The notes: a model not told the origin generated them from the sequence alone. A stretch of DNA of 64,000 nucleotides from Embleya scabrispora DSM 41855 (GCF_000372745.1 NZ_KB889685.1:22388-86387), one strand, 5' to 3'; positions 30,085 through 40,072 are shown, numbered from the stretch's first letter. Numbers and translations: made by a program.

Positions 30085-30890
30085 GATCCCGTACTCCTGT
30101 AGTGCCGAATCCCCGTCCGCCACATCAGCAGCGCGATCAGCCACGCGAACGCCGCGACGGCCGGGGAAAGCCAGGCGAGCCAGTCCGGCCCGCCGAGTGG
30201 ATCCGCGTGCCCCGTCAGGAACAGCGCGGGGTGATACCCGACCAGCGCGAGGCCGACCCCGTAGCCGAACACCCGGCGCAGCAGCCCGGGGTAGATCGTC
30301 GCCGGGTAGCGTGCGAACTCCTTGCCGCCGTAGGTGAACGCGTTGGCGATCTCGCCGGATTCGACGAACCAGAACGCGACACAGGCACCGGTCACGAACA
30401 CCGCGGCGAACAGCGCGCAGCCCGCGATCGGGGTCAATACGAGCATCAGTACGCGCGCCGGCGTCCAATGCGGAGCCGCGTACACGAGGACGACCGCGAG
30501 CAGCACGGACGACTGCGCGACCCGGCCGATCCGGCGTAGCGCGAAGTCGGTGGCGAGCAGTTGCGGCAGTACGCGCAACGGGCGTACCAGGATGGCGTCG
30601 AGCATGCCCTTGCGCACGTACAGCGACAGTCGTTCGATGTTGCCGACGAGCAGGTCCGCGAGGTCGAAGGCGAACACCGCGAGCGCGGACATCACGAGCA
30701 CCTCGCGCAGCCCGAACCCGCCCACCGTCGGCGAGACCCGGAACACCACCAGGACGACCGCGGCCTCGACGAGCGTGCTCAGCGCGCATGACGCGACGTC
30801 GACACCAAACGATGTGCGGTACTGGGTCTGGCTGCGGATCTGGGCCTGCACCAGGCGCCCGTACGCCCGGCTCACACTCCGCTCAGCCAC
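30081..30890 (-). CDS. ABC-2-type exporter permease (second subunit)
   Basis: A 269-residue membrane protein with about six hydrophobic helices (for example VASCALSTLVEAAVVLVVF, VLMSALAVFAFDLADLL, AWLSPAVAAFAWLIALLMW). The cytoplasmic loop YVRKGMLDAILVRPL is the hallmark of the ABC2_membrane_6 (PF06182, formerly DUF990) permeases. GTG 30890 overlaps the preceding permease gene by eight bases. It forms a heterodimeric channel with that permease, driven by the downstream ATPase. Confidence 0.88.
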   Translation of the reverse strand: MAERSVSRAYGRLVQAQIRSQTQYRTSFGVDVASCALSTLVEAAVVLVVFRVSPTVGGFGLREVLVMSALAVFAFDLADLLVGNIERLSLYVRKGMLDAILVRPLRVLPQLLATDFALRRIGRVAQSSVLLAVVLVYAAPHWTPARVLMLVLTPIAGCALFAAVFVTGACVAFWFVESGEIANAFTYGGKEFARYPATIYPGLLRRVFGYGVGLALVGYHPALFLTGHADPLGGPDWLAWLSPAVAAFAWLIALLMWRTGIRHYRSTGS

Positions 30891-31737
30891 CCTGGATCAC
30901 CAGCTTGTCGGTCGCGGCCCGCTGCACGCGCAGGACGAGTGGCACCAAAATTGCGACCCAGACGAGTTGGAGTACCACGCTGCCGATCTGCTGTGCGGGT
31001 CCGGGGCGTTCGACCACGACGTCGAGCGGGATCTGGAACAGGCCGGGGAACGGGGTGCCGAACCACAGCACCACCTGGGCCCAGTCGGGCAGGAAGCGCA
31101 GCGGAAAGAAGGTGCCGGCGAACACGCCGGAGGCGAGCAGCCACACCGCGCCGAGGCCGCGCGCGTCGAGGAGCCAGAACGCGCCGAGGTTGACGAGATA
31201 GCGCAAGGTGAAGCTGAGTACCGTGCCCAGGATCAGCGAGAGCACGAACAGCGGAATCGTGTAGGGGCGTTGCGGGATGTACATGGTGAACATCAGCGCG
31301 CCGGCGAGGACGGGTACCAGCATTCGGGCGAGCACCGCGTAGGCGGCCCGGCCGAGGTCGGCGGCCAGGAATGCCTCGAACGGGTCGATCGGGCGCAGCA
31401 GGTCGGCGGTCACGTCGCCGCTGCGGACGCGGTCGGCGAGTTCGTTCCAGGTCCAGGCGTGTACGACGCTGAGGATGCCCTGACCGACCCAGACGTAGGT
31501 GGCGAGCTGGGCGGCGTCGTAGCCGCCGGGCCGGCGTCCGTCCTCGGTGAGGGCTCGCATCAGCGAGTAGATCATCACACCGAAGACGGTGTTGGTGAAC
31601 AGACCGGCGAGGGCGGCCTGCCGGTAGGTGGACCAGCGGCGAAAGCCCGCGCCGACGAGTGCGCCGAAGCGGTACAACCGGGCCCGTCGGTCCGGCGGGT
31701 GGTCGACCCGCAGTGGGCGCGCGAAGGCGAACGTCAT
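30883..31737 (-). CDS. ABC-2-type exporter permease (first subunit)
   Basis: A 284-residue membrane protein with about six helices, the first gene of the exporter operon. The coupling loop DRVRSGDVTADLLRPIDPF matches the PF06182 permease family, and the last helix is followed by a short basic tail. AAGGGA eight bases before ATG 31737 supports this start rather than the in-frame ATG 18 codons upstream. The promoter should lie in the 285-base divergent spacer shared with the TerD gene. No resistance or biosynthetic gene adjoins it that would name the substrate. Confidence 0.87.
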   Translation of the reverse strand: MTFAFARPLRVDHPPDRRARLYRFGALVGAGFRRWSTYRQAALAGLFTNTVFGVMIYSLMRALTEDGRRPGGYDAAQLATYVWVGQGILSVVHAWTWNELADRVRSGDVTADLLRPIDPFEAFLAADLGRAAYAVLARMLVPVLAGALMFTMYIPQRPYTIPLFVLSLILGTVLSFTLRYLVNLGAFWLLDARGLGAVWLLASGVFAGTFFPLRFLPDWAQVVLWFGTPFPGLFQIPLDVVVERPGPAQQIGSVVLQLVWVAILVPLVLRVQRAATDKLVIQGG

Positions 31738-32022
31738 GGTGAAATCCCTTTCCCCGGGCAGCGTGCGGCGTCGGCGAGGCCGACGGGACACGCGACTCCG
31801 GGCATACCGAAGTGACCTCGGGCTGAGGTGTGGGGATGCTCACTCTTGGTTTCGTTGCGCCGAGCCTGATGCGTGTCGAACGCCGGCCCCGGCCCGCAAC
31901 ACCCCGGGCAAGGCGAGCAAGAGTAGCGGACGAGCGGGGACGTTTCACCCCGGTTTCGCTGACCCGTACGGGTGGGCACCCGATTTTTTCGCCGCAAAGG
32001 ATGAACCGATCAACCCACTCGT

Positions 32023-33333
32023 GTGACGATCGTGCGCATGGTGCAGCAGTTGGGCAAGGGACAGAACACGCCGGTGGCCGCCGCGAAGGTGCGCGCGGTC
32101 TTCGTCTGGCGGCCGGGGCCGAGTACGCCCGGCCTGGACGCGTCGGCGCTGTTGTTGGGTGCGTCGGGTCGCGTCTCGGGCGACGCCGACTTCGTGTTCT
32201 ACAACCAGCCGACCCATCCCTCCGGCGCGGTTCGCCACGTCGGCAAGGACGAGGGGACGTGGTCGCGGGACGCGCTGGAGATCGATCTGGGGTCGATTCC
32301 GGCGGGCGTGGATCGGGTGGTGCTCGCGGCTTCGGCGCACAGCGGCACCTTCGCGGGCATCCGTGATCTGCACCTGTTGGTGAGCGATCCCGGGGCCGAG
32401 GTGGACCTGGTCCGGTTCGACATCGCGGACGCGACCGTGGAGACCGCGATGCTCGCGGGCGAGTTGTACCGCCGTGGTGGGGCCTGGAAGTTCCGGGCGA
32501 TCGGACAGGGCTACTCGACCGGGCTGGAGGGGCTCGCCACCGACTTCGGCATCACGGTGACGGCCCCGCCCCCGCCGGCACCGGCGCCTCCTCGGGTGCA
32601 GGCCCCCGCGCCGCCCCCGCCGGTGTCGACGACGCCGCCGCCGGCGCCCCGGCTGAACGTCCGCAAGCCCGAGCCCGCGCGGCCGCCGGCCACCCCGCCG
32701 CCGGCGAGCACACCGAGCAGGCCGCCCGTGCGGTTGAGCAAAGTGACGCTGACCAAGGCGTCGCCGATGGTGTCGCTCAGCAAGGAGGGCATCACCGGCA
32801 GCCGGATGCGGGTGAACCTCAATTGGGTGCAGGCAGCTCCCGGGCGGGGCATGCTCAAGAGGTTGATGGGGCCGACCGACCTCGACCTGTGCTGCTTGTG
32901 GGAGCTGAACGACGGCTCCAAGGGCATCGTCCAGGCGCTCGGCAACATGTTCGGCTCACCGGACAAGCCGCCGTACGTGTTCCTGGATGGCGACGACCGC
33001 ACCGGCGCGAACACCGCCGGCGAGAACCTGTTCATCAACCTCGACCACAAGAGCAGCTTCAAGCGGCTGCTGATCTTCGCGTTCATCTACAAGGGCGTGA
33101 CGTTCGACGACGCGCAGGCGGTGGTGACGCTGACGCCGGCGACCGGCCCGGAGTTGGAGATCCGACTCGACGAGACCGGCGGCGCGGCCCGCTCGTGCGC
33201 GATCGCCCTCGTCCAGAACCAGGGCGGGGACCTGACCATCCAGCGCGAGGTGCGCTACATCAAGGGCAACCAGCAGAAGGTCGACCAGGCGTACGGCTGG
33301 GGCCTGCAGTGGCGGGCGGGCACCAAGGACTGA
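32023..33333 (+). CDS. double TerD-domain protein with Pro-rich linker
   Basis: A 436-residue cytoplasmic protein: TerD-like domain 1 (about 8-178, KVRAVFVWRPG, ALLLGASGRVSGDADFVFYNQP, IDLGSIPAGVDRVVLAAS), a Pro/Ala-rich linker (about 183-245), and TerD-like domain 2 (about 246-436, VSLSKEG, VNLNWVQA, DLDLCCLWELNDG, FLDGDDRTG). The second domain keeps the calcium-site DGDDRTG pattern; in the first it is shorter. TerD proteins are associated with stress and tellurite responses. GTG 32023 or ATG 32038 may be the start; neither has a clear ribosome site. No other ter genes are adjacent. Confidence 0.87.
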   Translation: MTIVRMVQQLGKGQNTPVAAAKVRAVFVWRPGPSTPGLDASALLLGASGRVSGDADFVFYNQPTHPSGAVRHVGKDEGTWSRDALEIDLGSIPAGVDRVVLAASAHSGTFAGIRDLHLLVSDPGAEVDLVRFDIADATVETAMLAGELYRRGGAWKFRAIGQGYSTGLEGLATDFGITVTAPPPPAPAPPRVQAPAPPPPVSTTPPPAPRLNVRKPEPARPPATPPPASTPSRPPVRLSKVTLTKASPMVSLSKEGITGSRMRVNLNWVQAAPGRGMLKRLMGPTDLDLCCLWELNDGSKGIVQALGNMFGSPDKPPYVFLDGDDRTGANTAGENLFINLDHKSSFKRLLIFAFIYKGVTFDDAQAVVTLTPATGPELEIRLDETGGAARSCAIALVQNQGGDLTIQREVRYIKGNQQKVDQAYGWGLQWRAGTKD

Positions 33334-33466
33334 CGACGAGCCCCTGCACGGGGCCACGAGACGAGTGCCGTCGCGGGCGCGTCCGGTCGCGAGCGCACGT
33401 GTACATGGGCGCAGGAGCGGGCGCTGATGCAGGCGCGGGCGCCGACAGTGGCCGGCGCCGTCCTGG

Positions 33467-34519
33467 TCACGCGTCGTCGGGATGCGTCCCCTCGGGGCGC
33501 ACTCCGATGCCGGGCAGGTCGACGTAGCCGCCCGACGTCCACGCTCGGGTGCGCAGCCGACGCACGCCGTCGATCCCCCAGAACGCGAACGCCTCCAGGA
33601 TCGAATCGGCCGCCGCGACGGCGTGTTCGGCACCGGGTCGCAGCCATACCTGGCGACCGTTGCCGGGTACGTTGCCCAGTTCGAGGCGGTCCTGCCCGAC
33701 TCGGATCTCGACCGTGTGCGCGGGTTCGGCGACGTCGCCCAGCACCAGCAGGACCGGTTCCACCCACCCGACCAGCGGCATGTCCACGACCAACGAGGAC
33801 AGTACGCGCGGCAGCGCATCGCGGAAGTCCGCCCAGTCGCGTGGGTCCGGCCCGAACGGCAGGAACAGTTCGGCCAGGCTCATGTCGGGCCGGCTCACGC
33901 ACCAGATGTAGGGCAGTTCGGCCAGCGAACCGGCCCGTTCGAAGCCGTGCCGTTCGAACGCCTCGCCGGCGCGCGTGGGGAACAACTCCATGACGAGCGC
34001 CTCGTTCTCGTCGTCCCGGGAGAGTCGCAGGGTGATCCGTCGCGACCGCCAGCGCAGCCACGCGGCGGGCCCACCCCGCCACGGTGCCGGGCCCAAGGTC
34101 GCGGTCAGTGCCGCGCCGAGTCTGGTGTGCGCGGCGTCCAACTCCCGCCCGCGATCGCGGACATAGGGCACAGCGCCCCAGGCTCCGGCACCGTAGGCGT
34201 ACTGGCCGGGCACGGACGGCCCCTGGAACCCGGGCATCGGCGGCGGCGGATCCACCCGCACCGGCAGCGGGGCGGTGAAGCGTACGCACGGCGCGCCCTC
34301 GGCACGCTCGCCGGATTCCCCCCGGCACAGCAGCCCGGGTATGCCGGTCTCGATGGCCACGTGCCCGTCCTCGTCCGGGCGCGTCTCCCAGCCGAGCCGC
34401 CCGGCGGTCTCCTGGAGGGCTTCGACGGACCAGTCCCCCCACTCGGCGCCTCGGGCGGCGAGCAGCGTTCGAGCGAGTGTGTCGGCGGCAGGCATCACGG
34501 AGACGGCCATGCTCGACAT
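33467..34519 (-). CDS. hypothetical protein
   Basis: About 350 residues, cytoplasmic, with no signal peptide. The N-terminal region (RTLLAARGAEWGDWSVEALQETAGRLGWE) suggests a small helical module followed by strand-rich domains (ITLRLSRDDENEALVMELFPTR, PYIWCVSRPDMSLAELFLPFG). I do not recognise the family. ATG 34519 is a guess among several in-frame starts (34519, 34510, 34495). It is convergent with the TerD gene, which may be chance. Confidence 0.6.
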   Translation of the reverse strand: MSSMAVSVMPAADTLARTLLAARGAEWGDWSVEALQETAGRLGWETRPDEDGHVAIETGIPGLLCRGESGERAEGAPCVRFTAPLPVRVDPPPPMPGFQGPSVPGQYAYGAGAWGAVPYVRDRGRELDAAHTRLGAALTATLGPAPWRGGPAAWLRWRSRRITLRLSRDDENEALVMELFPTRAGEAFERHGFERAGSLAELPYIWCVSRPDMSLAELFLPFGPDPRDWADFRDALPRVLSSLVVDMPLVGWVEPVLLVLGDVAEPAHTVEIRVGQDRLELGNVPGNGRQVWLRPGAEHAVAAADSILEAFAFWGIDGVRRLRTRAWTSGGYVDLPGIGVRPEGTHPDDA

Positions 34520-34712
34520 GGTCACAGCACACGGGCCGATCGGACCAGACCCTTTGCCGATCCGCGCTCGAAAAGATCGTCGTCGGAACCCGCGCCCGCA
34601 CGCGCGTGCGCCGCGATCGAGGCCACCCGCGACCCGGGTCGACCGGTGCCCGCGGCCGACGACGCACACCCGCCGGCCGCAGCACCGGCCCCTTCCATCG
34701 CCCGGTCGCGCC

Positions 34713-35648
34713 CTACAACAGGCTGGTCTCCGGGTACTTGCCGCTCGGGGTGACGATCGTCCCGGCGTTGCCCCGGAGGATCTCGGCGGCCTGGTCGAGT
34801 GCGCCGATCGCAGCCATGTCGCCGGTCATCTCGACAAAGCGGCAGATCGCGTCGACCTTGGGGCCCATCGAGCCGGCCGGGAAGTCACCGGCGCGCAGTT
34901 GCATGGGGGTGGCGTTGGTGATCTCCTGCGCGTCGGGCTGTCCGAATCCGCGGACCACTCGGGGGACGTCCGTGAGCAGCAACAACACGTCCGCGTCCAG
35001 GGCTTCGGCCAGCAGGGCCGCGGTTAGGTCCTTGTCCACCACGGCCTCGACGCCGGTGAGTTGGCCGAGTTCATTGCGCACCACCGGTACGCCGCCGCCA
35101 CCCGCACACACCGCGACGGCGCCGGAGGCGAGCAGTTGCCGAATCAGGCGGGTCTCCACCACGCGGGCGGGTTTGGGTGAGGGCACCACTCGGCGCCACC
35201 ACTTGCCGTCCGGCTTGACGATCCAACCGCGCTCCCTGGCCAGCCGCTTGGCCTCGTCCTCCTCGTAGACCGGGCCGACGAACTTGGTCGGGTCCTGGAA
35301 GGCGGGATCGGCGGTGGAGACGAGGGTCTGGTTGATCAGCGAGCACACCTGCCGGCCCGGCAGTGCGTTTTGCAGCGATTGGAGCAGCCAGTAGCCGATC
35401 ATGCCCTGCGTCATCGCGCCCAGCACGTCGAAGGGGTAGGGCTGGCTGAGCGACTGGTCGGCGGCGGACTGGAGAGCGAGCACCCCCACCTGGGGGCCGT
35501 TGCCGTGGGTGACCACGAGTTCGTGTTCGCGAGCCAGCGGGGCCAGCGACTTGACCGCTTTTTGGATGTTGTGCAGCTGGATGTCGGCGTCGGGCTTGTC
35601 CCCGCGCTGAAGCATCGCGTTTCCGCCGAGGGCGACAACGACGCGCAT
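34713..35648 (-). CDS. arcC: carbamate kinase
   Basis: Last step of the arginine deiminase pathway: carbamoyl phosphate plus ADP gives ATP, CO2 and ammonia. The 311-residue protein has the amino-acid-kinase motifs VVALGGNAMLQRG, VTHGNGPQVG, VCAGGGGVPVV, VDKDLTAALLAEALDAD and the late AGSMGPKVDAICRFVE. AAGGGA nine bases before ATG 35648 supports the start. It follows the ornithine carbamoyltransferase gene by 153 bases in the arc cluster. Assignment is secure. Confidence 0.95.
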   Translation of the reverse strand: MRVVVALGGNAMLQRGDKPDADIQLHNIQKAVKSLAPLAREHELVVTHGNGPQVGVLALQSAADQSLSQPYPFDVLGAMTQGMIGYWLLQSLQNALPGRQVCSLINQTLVSTADPAFQDPTKFVGPVYEEDEAKRLARERGWIVKPDGKWWRRVVPSPKPARVVETRLIRQLLASGAVAVCAGGGGVPVVRNELGQLTGVEAVVDKDLTAALLAEALDADVLLLLTDVPRVVRGFGQPDAQEITNATPMQLRAGDFPAGSMGPKVDAICRFVEMTGDMAAIGALDQAAEILRGNAGTIVTPSGKYPETSLL

Positions 35649-35801
35649 GGTGGATCCCTTCGGTCCGGGCGGCGATCGCGAACGGCTACCGGCCGATCAC
35701 AACGTCGCGATAGATCAGGATGAATAGGGCGTTTTGCAACCACGAACGGCCCGGGTACCGGTGGTCCGGTGCCCGGGCCGCGCCGATCCTCGTATCGTGC
35801 G

Positions 35802-36803
35802 CTAGTCGCCGAGCGTGGCGACCATGACGGCCTTGATCGTGTGCAGTCGGTTCTCGGCCTCGTCGAAGACGATCGAGAAGTCCGACTCGAAGACCTCGTC
35901 GGTGACCTCCAGCGCCTCCATGCCGGTCTTCTCGAAGATGTCCTGGCCGACCTTGGTGTTGCGGTCGTGGAACGCCGGGAGACAGTGCATGAACTTGACC
36001 TTGGGGTTGCCGGTCGCCTTCACCACGTCCATGTTGACCTGATATGACTTGAGTTGCGCGATCCGGGTGTCCCACACCTCCTTGGGCTCGCCCATGGACA
36101 CCCACACGTCGGTGTAGAGGAAGTCCACGCCCTTGACGCCTTCCGCGACGTCGACGGTGTGGGTGATCCGGGCGCCGGTCGCGACCGCGATCTCCTTGGC
36201 CTTGTCGACGATCTCCGGGGCGTTCCACAACTCCTTCGGCGCGACCATGCGTACGTCCATGCCCAGCAGCGCGGCGGTGATCAGCAACGAGTTGCCCATG
36301 TTGTTGCGGGCGTCGCCGAGGTAGGCGAACGAGACGTGGTGCAGCGGCTTGTCGGAGTGTTCGCGCATGGTGAGCATGTCCGCGAGCATCTGGGTGGGGT
36401 GCCACTCGTCGGTCAGGCCGTTCCACACGGGCACGCCCGCGTACTTGCCGAGTTCCTCGACGTACTCCTGCTTGCTGCCGCGGTACTCGATGCCGTCGTA
36501 CATCCGCCCGAGCACACGCGCGGTGTCCTTCATCGATTCCTTGTGCCCGATCTGCGAGCCGCCCGGGTCGAGGTAGGTCACGCCTGCGCCCTGGTCGTAC
36601 GCGGCGACCTCGAACGCGCACCGGGTGCGGGTGGAGGTCTTCTCGAAGATCAGCGCGATGTTCTTGCCGACGAGGCGCTTTCGCTCGATGCCCGCGTACT
36701 TGGCGGCCTTCAGGTCCGCGGCGAGGTCGAGCAGGTGGTTGAACTCCTTGGGGGTGAAGTCCAATTCCTTGAGGAAGTTGCGGTGACGCAGATTGAAGGC
36801 CAT
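35802..36803 (-). CDS. arcB: catabolic ornithine carbamoyltransferase
   Basis: Splits citrulline with phosphate into ornithine and carbamoyl phosphate when running in the catabolic direction. The 333-residue length and the motifs [13 protein letters not shown] (carbamoyl phosphate), HPTQMLAD and [10 protein letters not shown] (ornithine) are those of OTCs; its place between arcA and arcC argues for the catabolic role rather than biosynthetic ArgF. ATG 36803 is preferred over the frame start at 36881, because [16 protein letters not shown] is the usual N-terminus. Confidence 0.93.
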   Translation of the reverse strand: MAFNLRHRNFLKELDFTPKEFNHLLDLAADLKAAKYAGIERKRLVGKNIALIFEKTSTRTRCAFEVAAYDQGAGVTYLDPGGSQIGHKESMKDTARVLGRMYDGIEYRGSKQEYVEELGKYAGVPVWNGLTDEWHPTQMLADMLTMREHSDKPLHHVSFAYLGDARNNMGNSLLITAALLGMDVRMVAPKELWNAPEIVDKAKEIAVATGARITHTVDVAEGVKGVDFLYTDVWVSMGEPKEVWDTRIAQLKSYQVNMDVVKATGNPKVKFMHCLPAFHDRNTKVGQDIFEKTGMEALEVTDEVFESDFSIVFDEAENRLHTIKAVMVATLGD

Positions 36804-36933
36804 GGCTCCAGGCTTCTCTTCGGACGGGATCGAAAGGTCGACGAAACGGTCGGGCCGGACGTCGCACGACGAATCGCACAACGCATCGCTCGCGGGCTCG
36901 GACGACGATCACACGGATCGGCAAACCGCCAGG

Positions 36934-38160
36934 TTAGACGGCCTCGCGCTCCACCGGACAGCTCATGCAGCGCGGCCCGCCACGACCGCGACCGAGTTCG
37001 CTGCCGCGGATGGTGACCACTTCGATGCCGTTCTTGCGCAGGTAGGTGTTCGTGGTCACGTTGCGCTCGTAGGCGAAGACCACACCGGGCTCCACCGCCA
37101 GCACGTTGCAGCCGTCGTCCCACTGCTCGCGCTCGGCGGAGCGCACGTCCTGGGTCGCGGCCAGGACCCGGATGTCGGACAGATCCAGGGCGCTCGCGAT
37201 CGCCTTGTGCATGTCGTGGGCCGGGTGGTCGGTGACCTTGAGCTCCTTCTCGTGCTCGCCCGGTTCGATCGTGTACGACGGCAGCATGCCCATGCCGGCG
37301 TACTTGGTGAACGTCTCGCCGTCGAGCATCGTCATCACCGTGTCGAGGTGCATGAAGGCGCGCTTCTTCGGCATGTTCAGCGCGACCACCTTCGTCGCGG
37401 AACCGTGCTTGAACAGCGAGCGGGCCAGCGCCTCGACGCCCTGCGGGGTGGTCCGCTCGCTCATCCCGACCAGGACGGCGCCGTTGCCGATGACCAGGAC
37501 GTCGCCGCCCTCCATCGAGGCCGGGAAGCTGCTCTGGCCCGGGTTCCATACGTTGAAGTCACCCTTGGCGAAGTTCGGGTGGTAGTTGTAGATCGCCTCG
37601 AAGTGCACGGTCTCGCGGCGGCGGGCGGGCATCATCATCGCGTTCACCGCGACGCCGTCGTAGACCCAGCACGAGGTGTCCCGGGTGAAGATGTGGTTGG
37701 GCAGCGGCTTGAGCACGAAGTCGTCCACGTCCATGGTGTGGAACGCGACGCTGTGCGGCTCCTGCATGTACTCGAGGACTTCACGCTTGGTGATGCCGCC
37801 GACCAGGTAGCGGACCAGTTCATTGGCGTCGAAGCCCTCGAACAGCACGCGCAGTTCGTCCACCGCCAGCAGGCCGAACTCGCGCTCGTCGAAGACCCGG
37901 TCCAGGACCATCTTCTTGGCGGCCGGCTCGCCGGAGAGCGTCTCGCGCAGCAGGTCGGTGAACAGGTGGACACGAATGCCGCGATCGCGCAGCGCGTCCG
38001 CGAAGCCGTCGTGCTCCTCGCGGGCCCGCTTGACCCACAGCACGTCGTCGAACAGGAGCTCGTCCTTGTTCGTCGGGGTCAGCCGCTTCATCTCCAGATC
38101 CGGGCGGTGCAGGATCACCTGCTTGAGACGACCGGTCTCCGACTCGACGTGGAACCCCAT
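36934..38160 (-). CDS. arcA: arginine deiminase
   Basis: Converts arginine to citrulline and ammonia. The 408-residue protein has the conserved sites [31 protein letters not shown] (catalytic His) and the C-terminal catalytic cysteine in [17 protein letters not shown] eight bases before ATG 38160 fixes the start. It follows the arcD-type antiporter by 198 bases and precedes arcB. The whole set would yield one ATP per arginine without respiration, useful under oxygen limitation or acid stress. Confidence 0.96.
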   Translation of the reverse strand: MGFHVESETGRLKQVILHRPDLEMKRLTPTNKDELLFDDVLWVKRAREEHDGFADALRDRGIRVHLFTDLLRETLSGEPAAKKMVLDRVFDEREFGLLAVDELRVLFEGFDANELVRYLVGGITKREVLEYMQEPHSVAFHTMDVDDFVLKPLPNHIFTRDTSCWVYDGVAVNAMMMPARRRETVHFEAIYNYHPNFAKGDFNVWNPGQSSFPASMEGGDVLVIGNGAVLVGMSERTTPQGVEALARSLFKHGSATKVVALNMPKKRAFMHLDTVMTMLDGETFTKYAGMGMLPSYTIEPGEHEKELKVTDHPAHDMHKAIASALDLSDIRVLAATQDVRSAEREQWDDGCNVLAVEPGVVFAYERNVTTNTYLRKNGIEVVTIRGSELGRGRGGPRCMSCPVEREAV

Positions 38161-38335
38161 GGAATGGTCCTCCTGACCGTTGCTGACTGCGGTGTGCTTT
38201 CCGGCCATCGGGACCGGGCCTGGTTGCGGCGGTGGTTTCGGTGCTGGTTCGCTGGTGGATTTCGGTTCCGGCTCGGTGCCGCTCGCGTTTTCGCTTGCGT
38301 CTGCGAATGGTCTTTCCGGTTCCGAGGGGTACGAC

Positions 38336-38352
38336 GCGCGCCGGGAGCGCGC
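38336..38352 (-). terminator. weak hairpin between arcD and arcA
   Basis: GCGCGC arms around a five-base loop directly after the antiporter stop codon. It could partly uncouple arcD from arcA, but the stem is only six base pairs. Confidence 0.3.
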
Positions 38353-38358
38353 GCCGCG

Positions 38359-39798
38359 CTAATCGCGCATGTCCACGGTGACGTCCTCGTCCTCGACGTA
38401 CGTCGCCTCCTTGCCGCCGGGACCGTATTCGCCGCGCGACGCCTTGACCCAGATGTAGACGGGGATGCCGAGCAGCAGCATGATCAGGCTCTTGAGCACC
38501 GCGTCCGAACCCGCGCCGTAGACCATCCACAGGGTGAACAGGAAGCCCACCCCGGCGATGGTGAGGTCCTTGGCCAACGCCGCACGGCTGACCGGGCGCT
38601 CGCGGGTGACCAGCCAGAACAGCTGCGCCGACGCGGAGAACAGGTATGGGATCACGGTGGTGACGGTGGCCAGCAGCAGGATCGTCTCGAAGGCGTCCTC
38701 GGACCACAGGTAGTTCACCGCGACCACGACCGAGGTCAAGACCGTGGCGACCCAGATGCCGAAGGCGGGCACGCCCGCCCGATTGACCGAGGCGAACGGC
38801 GCCGGGAACATGCCGTCCTTGGCCGCCGCGTAGGGCATCTCCGCGCACAACATGGTCCAGCCGTTGAGCGCGCCGATGCCCGAGACGATCGCCATCGCGG
38901 CCATGATGCCGCCCCAGACGCCACCGCCGAACATGTTGTTCAGCGCGTCGGAGAACGGGGCCGAGGAGTCGACGAGTTGTGCATGCGGGACGGTGCCCAT
39001 CACCGCGATCGTGCTGAGCATGTACACGGCGGCGCAGGCGAGCGTGCCGTAGATCGAGGCCCTGCCGATGTTGCGTTCGGGATCCTTGACCTTCTCGGCG
39101 GCCACCGACGCGGCCTCGATACCCGAGTAGGCGAACACCACCAGCGCCGCGGAGACCTGGAGTGCGCCCAGGAAGCTCTTGCCGCTCGCGTTGAACTCGC
39201 CGAAGTTGCCACTGTCGACGAAGAACAGCCCGACGATGGCCACGAACATCAGCGGAACGAACTTGAGCACGGTGGTCACGACCTGGAACAGGCCCATGTT
39301 CTTGACCCCGGACAGGTTGATCAGGGCCGGGATCCACAGGCCGACCAGGGCGATCGCGATCTTGCCGGGCTTGGAGTCCCAGTGCAGGAAGTAGTTCACG
39401 TAGCCGACCCAGGCCACCGCGATACCGGCGTTGCCGGCCCAGGCGGTGATCCAAAACGACCACGCGTTCAAGAATCCGGGGAATTCTCCGAACGCCTCGC
39501 GGGCGTAGGCGTAGGGGCCGCCGGCCGCCGGGACGCGTGCGCCCAACCTGCCGAAGATCGCCGCGATCGCCAGGGCGCCGACGGTGACCAGGCCGAAGGC
39601 GAGGATGCTGATCGTGCCGTATTTGGCGAGGGTGGCCGGCAACAGGAAGATCCCGGTGCCCACGACGCCACCGACCACGAGCGCGGTCGCCTGTGGAAGG
39701 CCGAGGGCGCCCTGCGAGGCGTCGCCGGCAGCGGGTTCGGCCGCAGGTTCGGCCGCGGGTGGCGCCGCCGGGGCCTGGGGATCCACCGCGTGGCTCAT
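38359..39798 (-). CDS. arcD: arginine/ornithine antiporter-type amino acid permease
   Basis: An APC-superfamily transporter of 479 residues with about 12 membrane helices. After a Pro/Ala-rich cytoplasmic leader (1-28), helix 1 has the unwound motif VVGGVVGTGIFLLPATLAKYG, and helix 6 contains FAYSGIEAASVAAEKVKDPERN, typical of amino acid/polyamine antiporters. Position at the head of the arc genes points to arginine/ornithine exchange, though the family also exports cadaverine or putrescine. GGAGGAG precedes ATG 39798. Palindromes upstream (39901-39914 and 39938-39955) may control the cluster. Confidence 0.88.
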   Translation of the reverse strand: MSHAVDPQAPAAPPAAEPAAEPAAGDASQGALGLPQATALVVGGVVGTGIFLLPATLAKYGTISILAFGLVTVGALAIAAIFGRLGARVPAAGGPYAYAREAFGEFPGFLNAWSFWITAWAGNAGIAVAWVGYVNYFLHWDSKPGKIAIALVGLWIPALINLSGVKNMGLFQVVTTVLKFVPLMFVAIVGLFFVDSGNFGEFNASGKSFLGALQVSAALVVFAYSGIEAASVAAEKVKDPERNIGRASIYGTLACAAVYMLSTIAVMGTVPHAQLVDSSAPFSDALNNMFGGGVWGGIMAAMAIVSGIGALNGWTMLCAEMPYAAAKDGMFPAPFASVNRAGVPAFGIWVATVLTSVVVAVNYLWSEDAFETILLLATVTTVIPYLFSASAQLFWLVTRERPVSRAALAKDLTIAGVGFLFTLWMVYGAGSDAVLKSLIMLLLGIPVYIWVKASRGEYGPGGKEATYVEDEDVTVDMRD

Positions 39799-39900
39799 CG
39801 CTGCTCCTCCGTGTGTCGGGGGGATCCGGCGCCGAGTGTTCGGCTCCGTTTTCCACCACATGGGGATCCTGCACCCGGAGTCGGGCGCTGACCTCCGACA

Positions 39901-39914
39901 CAGGTCACGACCTG
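39901..39914. promoter_or_regulatory. perfect palindrome upstream of the arc cluster
   Basis: CAGGTC-AC-GACCTG, two perfect six-base arms, 103 bases upstream of the arcD ATG. It is well placed for a repressor or activator of the arginine deiminase operon. The binding protein is not identified. Confidence 0.45.
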
Positions 39915-39937
39915 CGACGACGCTCGGACCGATGGAC

Positions 39938-39955
39938 CCGGGACCTTCGACCCGG
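39938..39955. promoter_or_regulatory. DosR-like imperfect palindrome upstream of the arc cluster
   Basis: CCGGGACCTTCGACCCGG; its core GGGACCTTCGACCC (39940-39953) matches 11 of 14 positions of the mycobacterial DosR/DevR hypoxia box as I recall it. About 140 bases before arcD. The match is by eye and could be chance. Confidence 0.3.
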
Positions 39956-40014
39956 TTCGATCGACACAGGACACTGAAGCGACATACCCGCAAGTTTCCG
40001 GCAATCACGCACAC

Positions 40015-40050
40015 AAGGGCGGCATCCGCGCCGGCACGGATACCGCCCTT
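40015..40050 (-). terminator. hairpin terminator of the pnkp-hen1 operon
   Basis: 14-bp stem AAGGGCGGCATCCG / CGGATACCGCCCTT with one mismatch and an eight-base loop, 22 bases after the pnkp stop on the minus strand and ending in TT. Confidence 0.75.
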
Positions 40051-40072
40051 GCTGCGAACAGGTGACGCAGCC

